Counted from the stretch's first letter, positions 1 through 12,194 are shown. The stretch: 49,712 bases of DNA from an uncultured Gemella sp. (GCA_927911745.1 CAKMQF010000113.1:1-49712), one strand, 5' to 3'. Numbers and translations: made by a program. Notes: generated from the sequence alone by a model not told the origin.

Positions 1-254
1 ACTAAGCTACGAATAGCATTTCTATCTAATTCGATTTCTACTTTTGGTGCAATTCTTACTTTTACTGTTACTGTCCCTACTTCTACGATATCTCCGTAAA
101 TTCCTGCGAAAGTTACAATTCTATCTCCTTCTTTTAGTGAATCTTGAAGAAGTTTTAATTCTTTATTTCTTTTAGATTGTGGTCTAATAATCATGAAATA
201 CATGAAAGCAAAAAGAACTACAATCATAATAATATTAATATATGAATATTGCAT
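1..254 (-). CDS. yajC: Preprotein translocase subunit YajC (truncated by window edge)
   Basis: Small accessory membrane protein of the Sec translocon. The visible part starts MQYSYINIIMIVVLFAFMYF, a single N-terminal membrane helix. The YajC signature IIRPQSKRNKE follows, then a soluble domain with EGDRIVTFAGIYGDIVEV. The C-terminus runs off position 1, so about 85 residues are seen of a family of roughly 90-110. An excellent ribosome binding site (cggaggg) lies a few bases before the ATG. It is the last visible gene of queA-tgt-yajC, a conserved order in many bacteria. The ORF was read by hand because it is cut by the edge. Confidence 0.93.
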   Translation of the reverse strand, partial: MQYSYINIIMIVVLFAFMYFMIIRPQSKRNKELKLLQDSLKEGDRIVTFAGIYGDIVEVGTVTVKVRIAPKVEIELDRNAIRSL

Positions 255-341
255 AATTTCCCTCCGTTTATTTAATATATATTTATTCTACTATATACTC
301 AGTAAAAAATAAACCTTTATTATTCTTTTTTTACTAAATTC

Positions 342-1517
<1,176 letters not shown>

Positions 1518-2545
1518 CTAGATTATTATCATCGCATCTCCAAAACTGAAGAAACGGTATTTATTCTCAACTGCTATGTTATATAATTCAATAACTTTTT
1601 CTCTATCATAAAATGCACTAACAAGCATTATTAATGATGATTTGGTAAGTGGAAGTTTGTAATCAGTCCATCAACACATTTAAATTCAAATCCTGGATAA
1701 ATAAAGATATTCGTCCATCCTGAAGCTGCAACAATTTTCCCATTATTATCACGTGCAATTGTTTCTAATGTTCTTGTTGAAGTAGTACCTACAGAAAATA
1801 CTCTTCCACCATTTTCTTTTGTTTTATTAATTATTTTTGCTGTATCTTCGTCTAAAGTATAGTACTCTGAATGCATATCATGTTCTTCAATATTTTCAAC
1901 AGCTACAGGTCTAAATGTTCCAAGTCCAACATGAAGGGTTAAGTAAGCTATATTTACACCTTTTTCTTTTATCTTTTCTAGTAATTCATTTGTGAAGTGT
2001 AATCCTGCTGTTGGAGCTGCTGAACTACCTACCTCTTTTGAATAAACTGTTTGATATCTTTCTTTATCAGTTAATCTTTCTTTAATATATGGGGGAAGTG
2101 GCATAGTTCCAAGTTCATCTAATCTTTCTTGGAAAATTCCATCATATCTGAATTCAAAATGTCTAAATCCATCATCTAGTACTTTTGTACAAACTGCTTC
2201 CATTATACCATCACCAAAAGATACTATACTACCTTCTTTTATTCTTTTAGCAGGTTTAACAAGGCATTCCCAGTCATTATGTCCAAGATTTTTTAATAAA
2301 AGCACCTCTATTGCAGCACCTGTATCCTTTTTAGCACCATATAATCGTGCCGGCATTACTCGCGTATTATTAAGTACTAAAGTATCACCTGGATTAAAAT
2401 AATCTATAATATCTGAAAAAACTTTATGTTCATGTGAATTATTTTTTCTATCTACACAAAGTAATTTACTAGTATCTCTTTTTAAAAGAGGTGTTTGTGC
2501 TATTAGCTCCTCTGGTAAATAAAAATCAAATTGTTCTAATTTCAT
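1518..2545 (-). CDS. queA: S-adenosylmethionine:tRNA ribosyltransferase-isomerase QueA (frameshifted near its end)
   Basis: Adds the epoxycyclopentane ring to preQ1 in tRNA using the ribosyl part of SAM, the step after TGT. The N-terminal [19 protein letters not shown] and the motifs [26 protein letters not shown] and GLITNFHLP are diagnostic. The open frame stops after LPNHH at 1631. One extra A in the run near 1652 would restore [13 protein letters not shown] and a C-terminus ending [11 protein letters not shown], with a stop at 1518 and normal length of about 342 residues. The lost base is in an A run, so I infer a sequencing indel. Ribosome binding site aaaggag; first gene of the operon. 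Confidence 0.95.
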
Positions 2546-2660
2546 CTAAAATCTCCTTTAAAAGTTACCTTTACTATTATAGCTTGATTATCTAAAGTTA
2601 GCAAGCCTCACTATTAGAAATTATAAATTTTTCTATTTTATACGATTTCCTTATCTAAAA

Positions 2661-2704
2661 AACACAAAAAGAATTTGGATTAATTTAATCAATCCAAATT
2701 CTTT
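2661..2704 (-). terminator. Rho-independent terminator of ftsW
   Basis: A perfect 14-bp stem (2668-2681 with 2691-2704, core gaatttggatt) with a 9-base loop directly follows the ftsW stop. On the minus strand it is followed by a T-rich tail (tttttgtgtttttt). It separates ftsW from queA. Confidence 0.9.
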
Positions 2705-2705
2705 A

Positions 2706-3923
2706 TTATTTTTTACTATTACTACGTAAATATTTTACATGAGATAAAATATTGGTAGCTATACCTAATCCTATACTTAATATTAAGATTGAACTACCAC
2801 CATTACTAATAAATGGCAATGGTACTCCAGTCATCGGTATAGAAGCAGTAACTCCTCCGATGTTAACAACTCCTTGGACAACTAGCAAACTGGCAAAACC
2901 TAAAGAGTACATTGCTGAAAATGTATTTCTTGATTTTGTACCAGAAAAAATTACTTTTCCAATAATAACTAGCAGTAACGCTACAACAAATAGTACTCCA
3001 ACTAATCCTAATTCTTCAGCTATAATTGCAAGGATGAAATCTGTATGAGCTTCTGGTAAATATCCAAGTTTCTGAATAGAGTTACCTAACCCTCTACCGA
3101 ATAACCCTCCATTACCAAAAGCAACATATGAATTTATCACTTGATCTGCAGCTGCTGCTAAATCCTCAGAAAAAGGATTTAAAAATACTTTCAAACGATT
3201 TGTTCTATAAGAAGTACCACTTGAAAACAGTGCATTCTTAATCACAAATAGCATAAGTACTGCTACCCCTGCAATTAAAGCAAGTGACAAGATTTTTTTT
3301 ACATTTTTTGAATGCATATTAGAACACAAAGTCATAATCCCAATTACCGATAATGTAATAAGCATCATACCCGTATCATTTTGCGCAGCTATTAACGTAA
3401 CAAGTGCAAGAGGAATACTAAATATTTTCAACAGTTCTGAACTAGTGCATATTTGTCTCAACTTCTCTTTTCTTGTCTCTAAAATAAAAGCCATATACAT
3501 AATAATAAAGAGTTGTGCTAAAGTAGAAGGTTGAAAACTGAAAGAACCTATCCTAATCCAAGATTTTGCACCATTAATTGCCGGCATTAATTGTGGTATT
3601 AAAAGTAAAACAAACATTACAATAAAACCATATTTTAGTAATTCTTTCTCTTTAAAAACCTCGAATGGTACAGCAACCGAAAATAGTAAAAACGCTATAT
3701 AGGCTAAAATTGCCCACATGGCTTGTCGTTGTAGGAAATAAGTCTCACTTACGGGAATGCCAGATGTAAATGTTCCATATTTATTTCCTATCATACTAGC
3801 ACTATACACCATCATACAGCTTAAAACTAATAAAACTAATAGTGTCAATGCAACCATCCAATCTAAACGAACATGTCTTTTTTCATGCTTTATAGATCTA
3901 TGTATTTTCCCAAAAAGTTTCAT
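2706..3923 (-). CDS. ftsW: SEDS-family peptidoglycan glycosyltransferase FtsW
   Basis: Polytopic membrane protein that polymerises lipid II at the septum with a class B penicillin-binding protein. About ten hydrophobic segments are visible. SEDS hallmarks include GAKSWIRIG with FQPSTLAQ after it, QNDTGMMLI, GNGGLFGRGLGNSIQKLGYLPEAHTDFI, and the C-terminal PLPFISNGGSS. The AHTDFI and ISNGGSS forms favour FtsW over RodA, though RodA is not fully excluded. The frame is open from 3968, but the internal ATG at 3923 gives the usual MKLFGK start one base after the ylaN stop, suggesting translational coupling. The adjacency ylaN-ftsW is also seen in staphylococci. Confidence 0.9.
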   Translation of the reverse strand: MKLFGKIHRSIKHEKRHVRLDWMVALTLLVLLVLSCMMVYSASMIGNKYGTFTSGIPVSETYFLQRQAMWAILAYIAFLLFSVAVPFEVFKEKELLKYGFIVMFVLLLIPQLMPAINGAKSWIRIGSFSFQPSTLAQLFIIMYMAFILETRKEKLRQICTSSELLKIFSIPLALVTLIAAQNDTGMMLITLSVIGIMTLCSNMHSKNVKKILSLALIAGVAVLMLFVIKNALFSSGTSYRTNRLKVFLNPFSEDLAAAADQVINSYVAFGNGGLFGRGLGNSIQKLGYLPEAHTDFILAIIAEELGLVGVLFVVALLLVIIGKVIFSGTKSRNTFSAMYSLGFASLLVVQGVVNIGGVTASIPMTGVPLPFISNGGSSILILSIGLGIATNILSHVKYLRSNSKK

Positions 3924-3924
3924 A

Positions 3925-4209
3925 CTAATTCGCTTTACTTTCTTGAATAACAGTATTATACATTTCACTAGCCTTATCTTCTAAATCAGCTAAAATAATA
4001 CGTCCAGCTTCTTCTGAAATGCATCCTATTTCTACAGCAATGTTAATTTCTTTTGAAAGACCGTAAATTTGAGTATCTATTACATCTTGGTACAAGGGAC
4101 ATGTTCTCTGACCTTTTACCGATACACAAGCATTAATCATTTCTTCAATCTTCATAACATCTTCTTCTATTCTCTTACGTACCTTAATAAAAATAAGGTT
4201 GTTTTCCAT
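3925..4209 (-). CDS. ylaN: YlaN family protein (UPF0358)
   Basis: Small cytosolic protein of 94 residues. The family core is clear: CPLYQDVIDTQIYGLSKEI at about residues 37-55, followed by a helical C-terminus. In Bacillus and Staphylococcus, YlaN is needed under iron limitation and has been reported to bind iron and relieve Fur repression. That role is known for the family, not shown here. The stop codon nearly touches the ftsW start, so the pair is likely one operon. The frame is intact. Confidence 0.88.
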   Translation of the reverse strand: MENNLIFIKVRKRIEEDVMKIEEMINACVSVKGQRTCPLYQDVIDTQIYGLSKEINIAVEIGCISEEAGRIILADLEDKASEMYNTVIQESKAN

Positions 4210-4219
4210 TTAATCTCAC

Positions 4220-4420
4220 CTATCCTTTTGATAATTCATGATTAACTTCATGTTTTATAATTGCTATTGCTCTTATAAAATCTTCTTTTGAAATTAATTC
4301 TAAGCGTCTTAACTCTCTTACCTCATATTCTACCATACTTAATGTATGTTTTCTATCTTTCATGTATATTATTATACCAAAAGATTTTAAAAATTGTTGC
4401 AAATCGTAAAAATTTATCAT
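4220..4420 (-). CDS. yqgQ: YqgQ family protein (DUF910)
   Basis: A 66-residue protein with the YqgQ pattern: FYDLQQFLKSFGIIIYMKDR at the N-terminus, then EYEVRELRRLELISKEDF and a helical end. The family is predicted to bind single-stranded nucleic acid, but its function is unknown. In Bacillus, yqgQ lies beside the rhomboid gene yqgP. The same pairing occurs here, 10 bases downstream of the rhomboid/TPR gene, which supports the identity of both. No defect is visible. Confidence 0.85.
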   Translation of the reverse strand: MINFYDLQQFLKSFGIIIYMKDRKHTLSMVEYEVRELRRLELISKEDFIRAIAIIKHEVNHELSKG

Positions 4421-4430
4421 TTACATCACC

Positions 4431-5869
4431 TTAAAATTTACTTAGCTCATCTACTAGATTTTTGTTTTTCTCTCTTCCATCTAGTTCATACGCTATTTTA
4501 GCATATTCCTTAGCTTTTTCATAGTTACCTTCTTGTCGTTCAATAACAGCTAAATTATAGTAGATTGGAGAAAATGTACCATCAAAACTTATACCGTCCA
4601 AGAATACCTTTTTAGCATCTTGCTTAGTTGCATTTGTCATTTTCACCATACCTAACTCATAATAAGTAAGTACAGATTTATTTTTTGATGTTAATTCTTT
4701 TTCTAAATTGAATATATCCTCATCTGAATAAGTTTTTACTAATCTACTCTCTACTCTACTCGCTCTATATCTATTAATAACACTCTTAGTATTTACGCCC
4801 GCTAATAATAGTGCTTCACCTAAAACACCAAAGATTAATATTGATATTAATGTAATATAAATATTTCTTTTTTCATTAAGAAAAGTTCTAAAAACACTCC
4901 TAAAATGAAAGAAAAAATATAAAGTATTATTGAGGTTTCAAATACAAGTGTAGCAATAGTTAGATATACTATTGACACTGCACCAGAATACATAAACTTC
5001 AGATTATCATTTTTCTTACTAAGTTGCTCCATAAAAATTGAACCTAGCAATGCAATATTAGAAACTAACGCTATATCAAGCGTACCAGAGTAACCAAATA
5101 TCAATAACAAATTAAAAATAAATGATACTACTAATAATATCCCTATACTCTTCAATATATTTAATGTTTTATTAAAAAGTATTGAAGTAACAAAAATCGA
5201 AACCAAGACAAGCAATAATTTCATAGAATTATCAGTAGTAAACACACTTGTGAACATTCTATAAAATTGTCCACTTATTATTTTTTGATAACTATATTCA
5301 ATATAATTATATAGAGAATAAGTATTATTCGATAAATAAAGTACAACAAAATTTACCAAAAATAATAATAAATATATACCTGATAAAATATTATATTTTA
5401 CATTAAAAACATTTCTATCTAATGTCTGTCGTTTATAAAGTTCAACTACCCTATTTTTATATCTTAGAGTATCTGGCGTTCCTTCAATAAATCTAGAGTC
5501 TTTTTCTTTTAAGAATAGCTTACTATTCTTTTCATTATAAAGTATACGCTCAATAATCAAGCTATTTGAAATTCTATATTTTTTGTAATCATCGATAACT
5601 TCATCGAAGTCAGGAGAAACATAAAGGATTTTCATTTTTAAACTACTCAGTTTAAACATTTTTTTAAGTCTAACTTCATTTCTAATTACATTAGAAACTA
5701 TACTATCTATCTCTGTTGATTTAAAACTATCCCCATATATAAATCTTATTAATTCATTATCTTCATTAATAAGCCAGACATCTTTCTTTTCTGGACGATA
5801 ATATAATATACTATAATTATATTTTGTTATATACAGATATATAATCTTCCAAAATTTCTTATCATTCAT
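4431..5869 (-). CDS. Rhomboid-like membrane protein with C-terminal TPR, catalytic residues lost (YqgP/GluP/ActH type; frameshifted)
   Basis: N-terminal cytosolic domain of about 150 residues, then a membrane block from about residue 158, a further helix (IYITLISILIFGVLGEALLL), then a TPR tail containing YNLAVIERQEGNYEKAKEYA. This is the architecture of YqgP/GluP and of staphylococcal ActH, the activator of the amidase LytH. The rhomboid entry motif survives as GQFYRMFTSVF. However, the position of the GxSG serine reads IALV, the catalytic histidine region reads LYIFSFILG, and the HxxxN of helix 2 is absent. The frame stops at 4847; one more A in the run near 4864 joins it to the segment ending at 4431. 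That indel is probably sequencing error, while the active-site losses are substitutions. It is followed by yqgQ. I infer a pseudo-rhomboid scaffold. Confidence 0.75.
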
Positions 5870-5884
5870 AATTTCGCCACTAAC

Positions 5885-5924
5885 AGTAAAACTTAAATAG
5901 ACCTAGGTCTATTTAAGTTTTACT
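5885..5924. repeat. Perfect 40-bp palindrome across the EIIA stop codon
   Basis: Positions 5885-5904 are the exact reverse complement of 5905-5924, centred on cctagg, with no loop spacer. The EIIA stop lies inside it. It can form a strong hairpin at the end of the EIIA mRNA and probably works as a terminator or 3-prime stabiliser upstream of the rhomboid gene, though there is no clear T tract after it on the minus strand. Confidence 0.8.
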
Positions 5925-6411
5925 TTTGCTACTTCTTGTAAGAAATCAACAGTTTCATTTAATTTTAATACTTCAATGTTAGCTACTGCATCCATGTTAG
6001 TAACAACACAAGGAGTAATAATATCTTTAGCTTTTTCTTTAACTAATTCTAAATCATAAGTTAATAAAGTTTGACCTACTTCAACTCTATCTCCAGCAGA
6101 TACAGCTACATCGAAACCTTCACCTTTCATAGCAACTGTTTCTAATCCAACGTGGATAAGAATTTCTACTTCTCCTGATTTAATACCAAAAGCATGTTTT
6201 GTTGGGAATACTTGGATAATTTCTCCTGCTACTGGAGATACTAATTTTCCTTCTTCAGGAATAATTGCAAATCCAATCTCCCATCATTTTTGAGCAAATA
6301 CTGGATCGGGTACTTCAGTAATATCTACCACTTTACCTTTCATGTATGAGTTTAATACTAACTCTTGTACTTGTTCTTCTTTTTTCCGAATAATTTAGAT
6401 AAAAATCCCAT
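5909..6411 (-). CDS. crr: Glucose-type PTS EIIA domain protein (three frame disruptions)
   Basis: Single-domain EIIA-Glc protein that passes phosphate from HPr to an EIIB partner. The reconstructed protein starts MGFLSKLFGKK. It carries PDPVFAQ, PVAGEII, the first active histidine in FPTKHAFGIKS, and the phosphorylated histidine in ILIHVGLETV followed by MKGEGF. Three lesions occur: a missing A near 6384, a missing A near 6288 (creating a TGA), and an extra T near 6279 that restores frame. Only 5909-6130 is open as a normal ORF. All are run-length changes, so error is likely, but a true pseudogene cannot be excluded. Start ATG at 6411 with ggaggattata before it. No EIIBC gene lies nearby. Confidence 0.85.
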
Positions 6412-6449
6412 TATAATCCTCCATATATTATTGCCTTCTTAATATATCT

Positions 6450-6478
6450 ATTATATACTTTTATTGCTTTTTTTTCAA
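6450..6478 (-). promoter_or_regulatory. Sigma-A promoter of the EIIA gene
   Basis: On the minus strand: TTGAAA (6473-6478), a 17-base spacer, then TATAAT (6450-6455), about 39 bases before the EIIA ATG. Confidence 0.75.
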
Positions 6479-6570
6479 TTAATTTTGATAAATAATTCCA
6501 ATTTAATATTAAAATATTTTCATCGATTTACTATAGCAATTTGATTATAATAAATTGTTGATTTGTATAA

Positions 6571-6620
6571 TAAAAAAAATATCCATTTTACATTGTCATA
6601 AAACCATGTAAAATGAATAT
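6571..6620 (-). terminator. Rho-independent terminator of ftsY
   Basis: A 15-bp stem with one mismatch (6579-6593 with 6606-6620, core ccattttacat) sits just after the ftsY stop and is followed on the minus strand by a run of eight T. Confidence 0.88.
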
Positions 6621-6636
6621 TTCTAAAAATTATTTT

Positions 6637-7698
6637 TTATTCTTCTGCTTGTTCTTCTTTTTGTTCAGTATTTTCTTGATAGAATAATCCATAGATATAT
6701 TGTTCAGGATCAAATACTTCTAAATCATCAATATTTTCTCCTAATCCAACAAGTTTAACTGGAATTCCTAATTCTTTCTTAATAGCTATAACAATACCAC
6801 CCTTAGCAGTTCCATCAAGTTTAGTAAGGATTACACCTGTAACATCACTAACTTCTTTGAATGTTTTAGCCTGAAGAATTCCGTTTTGTCCTGTTGTAGC
6901 ATCGATTGTTAATAACACTTCATGAGGTCCTTCTGGAACTTCCTTCTTAATTACACGAACTATTTTTTCAAGTTCTTTCATTAAATGATCTTTATTTTGT
7001 AAACGTCCTGCTGTATCACATAATAATACATCATAACCTTTTGCTTTTGCAGATTGAATCGCATCAAAGATTATCGCTGCTGAATCAGCTCCTTCATGTG
7101 ATTTAACTATATCAGCACCACTACGCTTAGCCCAAACATCAAGCTGATCAATTGCACCTGCTCTGAATGTATCTCCAGCAGCTATAAGAACTTTTTTCCC
7201 TTCTTTTTTAAGATTATGAGCTAGTTTACCGATAGATGTCGTTTTACCAACTCCATTAACCCCTACAAATAAAAATACTGAAAGTTCTTTTTCTGGCGCA
7301 TAATTTAATTCAGATTTTACAGTTCCTTCCATGTAAACATCTACAAGTTTTTCAATAATCATACTTTGTAGTTCACTTGGTTCTTTTAGATTTTGTCTTT
7401 GTGATTCAACTTTTAAGTAATCAACTAACTCTAATACTGTATTATAGCTAACATCAGATTGAATTAATAGTTCTTCTAAATCTTCGAAAAACTCCTCGTT
7501 AATTTCTCTATATGAACTAATTAAATTATTAAGAGCGTTAGAGAAATTATCGCGTGATTTCTTAAGTCCTTTTTTAAATTTTTCAGTTACAAACTGACTC
7601 TCGACAAATTCTTCATATTCATCAAGTGAAATCAGTTCTTCATTTAATTCTTCCTTAGCAGAAAATTTTTCTTTTAATCTTTCAAAAAAGCTTGCCAT
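6637..7698 (-). CDS. ftsY: Signal recognition particle receptor FtsY
   Basis: SRP-type GTPase that docks ribosome-nascent-chain/SRP complexes at the membrane. The 353-residue protein has a short acidic N-terminal A domain, the N-domain helical bundle (about 45-135) and the G domain. G motifs: GVNGVGKTT near 150, [11 protein letters not shown] near 175, DTAGR near 230, [10 protein letters not shown] near 292, and GLGE with the DLEVFDP closing segment. Start ATG with aaggag spaced well. Unlike in Bacillus, no smc precedes it; its upstream neighbour is lysS, with hairpins in the 187-base gap. The acidic tail EQKEEQAEE is typical variability. Confidence 0.96.
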   Translation of the reverse strand: MASFFERLKEKFSAKEELNEELISLDEYEEFVESQFVTEKFKKGLKKSRDNFSNALNNLISSYREINEEFFEDLEELLIQSDVSYNTVLELVDYLKVESQRQNLKEPSELQSMIIEKLVDVYMEGTVKSELNYAPEKELSVFLFVGVNGVGKTTSIGKLAHNLKKEGKKVLIAAGDTFRAGAIDQLDVWAKRSGADIVKSHEGADSAAIIFDAIQSAKAKGYDVLLCDTAGRLQNKDHLMKELEKIVRVIKKEVPEGPHEVLLTIDATTGQNGILQAKTFKEVSDVTGVILTKLDGTAKGGIVIAIKKELGIPVKLVGLGENIDDLEVFDPEQYIYGLFYQENTEQKEEQAEE

Positions 7699-7731
7699 TG
7701 GATACTCCTTATATACCTTTTTTATATAATA

Positions 7732-7753
7732 AAAGGGAGACTAAGCTCCCTTT
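7732..7753 (-). terminator. Hairpin with T-rich tail upstream of ftsY
   Basis: An 8-bp perfect stem (aaagggag with ctcccttt, 7732-7739 and 7746-7753) with a six-base loop. On the minus strand the tail is ttttattata. It lies between lysS and ftsY, about 35 bases before the ftsY start. It could end lysS transcription or act as a weak attenuator of ftsY. Confidence 0.5.
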
Positions 7754-7821
7754 AATTTCTATTAAAGCTTCCTATATTTTAGGGAGATTTAATTTTTATA
7801 AATATTTGCCCTTTTTTCAAT

Positions 7822-7856
7822 AAGCGGATATTTTGCGGATTCCGCGAAAATCGCTT
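7822..7856. terminator. GC-rich imperfect hairpin after lysS
   Basis: Inverted repeat aagcg...cgctt enclosing a gcgg/ccgc inner stem, 30 bases beyond the lysS stop. Its GC content is unusual for this region. The flanking sequence gives poly-T only on the plus strand side, so terminator function for lysS is uncertain. Confidence 0.4.
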
Positions 7857-7885
7857 TATATAAACCTTTATATATCAACGTTTTC

Positions 7886-9782
<1,897 letters not shown>

Positions 9783-11114
9783 TTGACAAAATTAAAAAAA
9801 GATATAGGATTCTTTGGTGCATTTTCAACGGTAGTTGGTGTAGTTATTGGATCAGGTGTATTCTTTAAAGCAGCTGTCATATATAAAACAACAGGCAGTG
9901 TTAGCTTAGGTCTCCTAGCTTGGCTTCTTGCTGGTATTATCAGTATTTGTGCTGGACTAACAACTGCAGAACTAGCAGCCTCTATGCCCGAAACTGGAGG
10001 AATGATAGTTTGGGTAGAAAGAGCCTATGGTAAAACTTTTTCCTATTTATTAGGTTGGGCTCAAGCTGTGATTTATTATCCAGCGAGTATTGCTGCTGCC
10101 GCTACTATATTTGCAACACAATTTCTAAATTTATTCCAAGTCGATAAAAAATATTCAATCTTAATAAGTGCATGCGCTGCAATTACAGTTACTGGTTTAA
10201 ATTTACTTGGAAGTAAAGCTAGTGGTCAAATTCAAACCGCTGCGACAATTGGTAAACTTATCCCTATATTTGCGATTATTGTATTTGGATTATTACAACC
10301 TAATCCGACTACTATTGAATTAATTCCAAGTAGTTCAGTTGATTCAACTATCAATACTTCTTCGTTAGCCGCTCTTGGAGCCGCTATGCTAGCTGCAATG
10401 TATGGCTATGATGGTTGGAGTAATGTTGGAACTATAGCAGGTGAGATGAAAAATCCAAAAAAAGATTTGCCACGAGCAATTTTATATGGTTTATTAGTTA
10501 TTACTGCAGTTTACCTACTTATAAACATTGCATATCTATTAACTATGCCGATGGAGCAAATTGCTGGTAATGGTAATGTTCCTAATGATATTGCCACTAA
10601 ATTATTTGGACCTAATGGTGGGAAAATAATAACAATAGGAATTATGGTAAGTGTCTACGGAACAATGAATGGATTCACAATGACTGCGATTCGTGTACCT
10701 TATGCAATGGCACTAAAAAATCAAATACCATTTAGAAAATATTGGTTAAAACTAAATATGTTTTCAATTCCATATTTCTGTGCTCTGACTACTTTAATTT
10801 TAACAATTGCAATGATGTTTACAGGTGGATTTGATGCACTAACGGATTTCCTTTTATTTACAATTTGGATTTTCTTTATTGCAACATTCTTAGCGGTATT
10901 CATTCTTAGGAAGAAAGAACCGAATTTACCAAGACCTTATAAAGTTCCACTATACCCAATAGTTCCTTTAATTGCTATAATAGGTGGAATTTATATCGTT
11001 ATTTCGGCTCTAATAACACAATTCACGTTAGCCATTAGTGGTGCAGTTATAACCTTAGCAGGTTTGATTTTCTACACAGAGATTCATAAAAAATTCAAAA
11101 ATAATGAAAGATAG
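9783..11114 (+). CDS. APC-superfamily amino acid permease (SteT/LAT-like)
   Basis: Twelve-helix amino acid transporter or exchanger of 443 residues. The APC signature is in helix 1: VVGVVIGSGVFFK (residues about 17-29). Typical conserved segments are AELAASMPETGG near 63, YGYDGWSNVGTIAGEMKNPKKDLPRAI near 207-233, and the C-terminal RKKEPNLPRPYKVP. This last motif is common in LAT/SteT-type serine/threonine or broad amino acid exchangers. The substrate cannot be read from the sequence. It starts with TTG, chosen because aggagg lies six bases upstream. It has its own promoter and terminator, so it is monocistronic. Confidence 0.88.
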   Translation: MTKLKKDIGFFGAFSTVVGVVIGSGVFFKAAVIYKTTGSVSLGLLAWLLAGIISICAGLTTAELAASMPETGGMIVWVERAYGKTFSYLLGWAQAVIYYPASIAAAATIFATQFLNLFQVDKKYSILISACAAITVTGLNLLGSKASGQIQTAATIGKLIPIFAIIVFGLLQPNPTTIELIPSSSVDSTINTSSLAALGAAMLAAMYGYDGWSNVGTIAGEMKNPKKDLPRAILYGLLVITAVYLLINIAYLLTMPMEQIAGNGNVPNDIATKLFGPNGGKIITIGIMVSVYGTMNGFTMTAIRVPYAMALKNQIPFRKYWLKLNMFSIPYFCALTTLILTIAMMFTGGFDALTDFLLFTIWIFFIATFLAVFILRKKEPNLPRPYKVPLYPIVPLIAIIGGIYIVISALITQFTLAISGAVITLAGLIFYTEIHKKFKNNER

Positions 11115-11155
11115 GAGAAATGATTCAAATTAATACTTTGAGTCGCTTCTCCTTT
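11113..11155 (+). terminator. Rho-independent terminator of the APC permease
   Basis: Stem ggagaaatgattcaaa with tttgagtcgcttctcc, with two G-U pairs and one mismatch, followed by ttttattg. It begins at the permease stop codon. Confidence 0.85.
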
Positions 11156-11157
11156 TA

Positions 11158-11270
11158 TTGATATTTAGATTTATTTTTGATAGAATATGATTATAACTTC
11201 TTTCAATTTTGTTTAGAAGGTTGAAGTTATCCTCCTAGCCCTGAGCTACGGATAACTTCAATATTTTTTA
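11158..11270 (+). promoter_or_regulatory. Promoter plus candidate attenuator leader RNA
   Basis: Promoter TTGATA (11158-11163), 17-base spacer, TAGAAT (11181-11186), with transcription expected near 11193. The leader has three interacting segments: ataacttc (11193-11200), ttgaagttatcc (11221-11232) and ggataacttcaa (11250-11261). Segments 2 and 3 form a perfect 12-bp terminator stem with an inner tagc/gcta helix, followed by tattttttta-like sequence. Segment 1 can pair with segment 2 instead, as an antiterminator. This is the architecture of a riboswitch or attenuator of only about 75 bases. I do not recognise the class. The downstream gene is the membrane protein at 11313. Confidence 0.6.
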
Positions 11271-11312
11271 TCAAAATGAGAGTAATTAAAGTCGTAAGGA
11301 GGAAGCTTTATC

Positions 11313-12194
11313 TTGAATTTTGTTTTTAAAAAAGAGACCATCCTGACCTCTTTTTATACAATTTCATTGTCTTTATTAATAAGTAAATTCTCAGTAGAGT
11401 ATTCATTTTCAGATAAATCAATATATAACTTCTTTCAATTTATGCTACTTTTTATTATTTTCTTTAATAGTTGGCTGTTGGAAGTTGTTCATCTGAATAG
11501 ATATGGGAAAGATAGCTTTATTAATTACTTCTTTTTAATTTCACAAATACTCGTTATAGTGAATTTACTAGTGAGAAACTCTTTAAATATTAAATATATG
11601 CTTGCAACATTAATCCTACTATCTGTAATATTAAGTGTTCAACATATAACCGAGTATATTCTTACAGATAAAAAAGACCTTATGATAAAAAAACTAACAG
11701 AACCATTTTGTTATATTCATACTGGTCGTACCCTTTCTTTATTATTAGGCTTAATATTCATAGATTATTGCTACTGGTTTATACTTCTTACTTTTACGGT
11801 AAGTCAATTATTCCCAAGCTTTATATCTAGAAGTGTTCATGTAAGAGATATAAACTTTTATCACTTAACCAGTCATCTATTCGTTATAACAAACACGACA
11901 GCTTTTGCTTTAGCATTAAGTGATTTTAAAATTGATTTACCTACAAAAATATATTGGGCAATCAGTATCATGTTTATCATAATAGTAATTATATACTATA
12001 GAACTTTAAAAACTATTAATAGAACAATGTCTAAACAATCAGGTAATACATATATAATTGGTGTATATTTTACAATATTTAATTTATTATTTGCCAATCT
12101 GTTTTTTGTTTTAGAATTTGATTGGAAATATATTCTACTATGTATTATATGTTATGCTGTAAGCTATCAATCTTTTAAACAATATAAAAAATAA
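11313..12194 (+). CDS. Multi-pass membrane protein of unknown function, possibly LtrA-like
   Basis: A 293-residue, very hydrophobic protein with about eight predicted membrane helices and few charged residues. Segments such as NSWLLEVVHLNRYGKDSF and FYHLTSHLFVITNTTAFALAL loosely resemble the helix pattern of the low-temperature-requirement A (LtrA) family, but no diagnostic motif is decisive. The TTG start is chosen because ggagg lies about 10 bases upstream. The gene stands alone between the leader described at 11158 and a convergent terminator, so the leader presumably controls it. The AT-rich composition matches its neighbours. Confidence 0.6.
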   Translation: MNFVFKKETILTSFYTISLSLLISKFSVEYSFSDKSIYNFFQFMLLFIIFFNSWLLEVVHLNRYGKDSFINYFFLISQILVIVNLLVRNSLNIKYMLATLILLSVILSVQHITEYILTDKKDLMIKKLTEPFCYIHTGRTLSLLLGLIFIDYCYWFILLTFTVSQLFPSFISRSVHVRDINFYHLTSHLFVITNTTAFALALSDFKIDLPTKIYWAISIMFIIIVIIYYRTLKTINRTMSKQSGNTYIIGVYFTIFNLLFANLFFVLEFDWKYILLCIICYAVSYQSFKQYKK

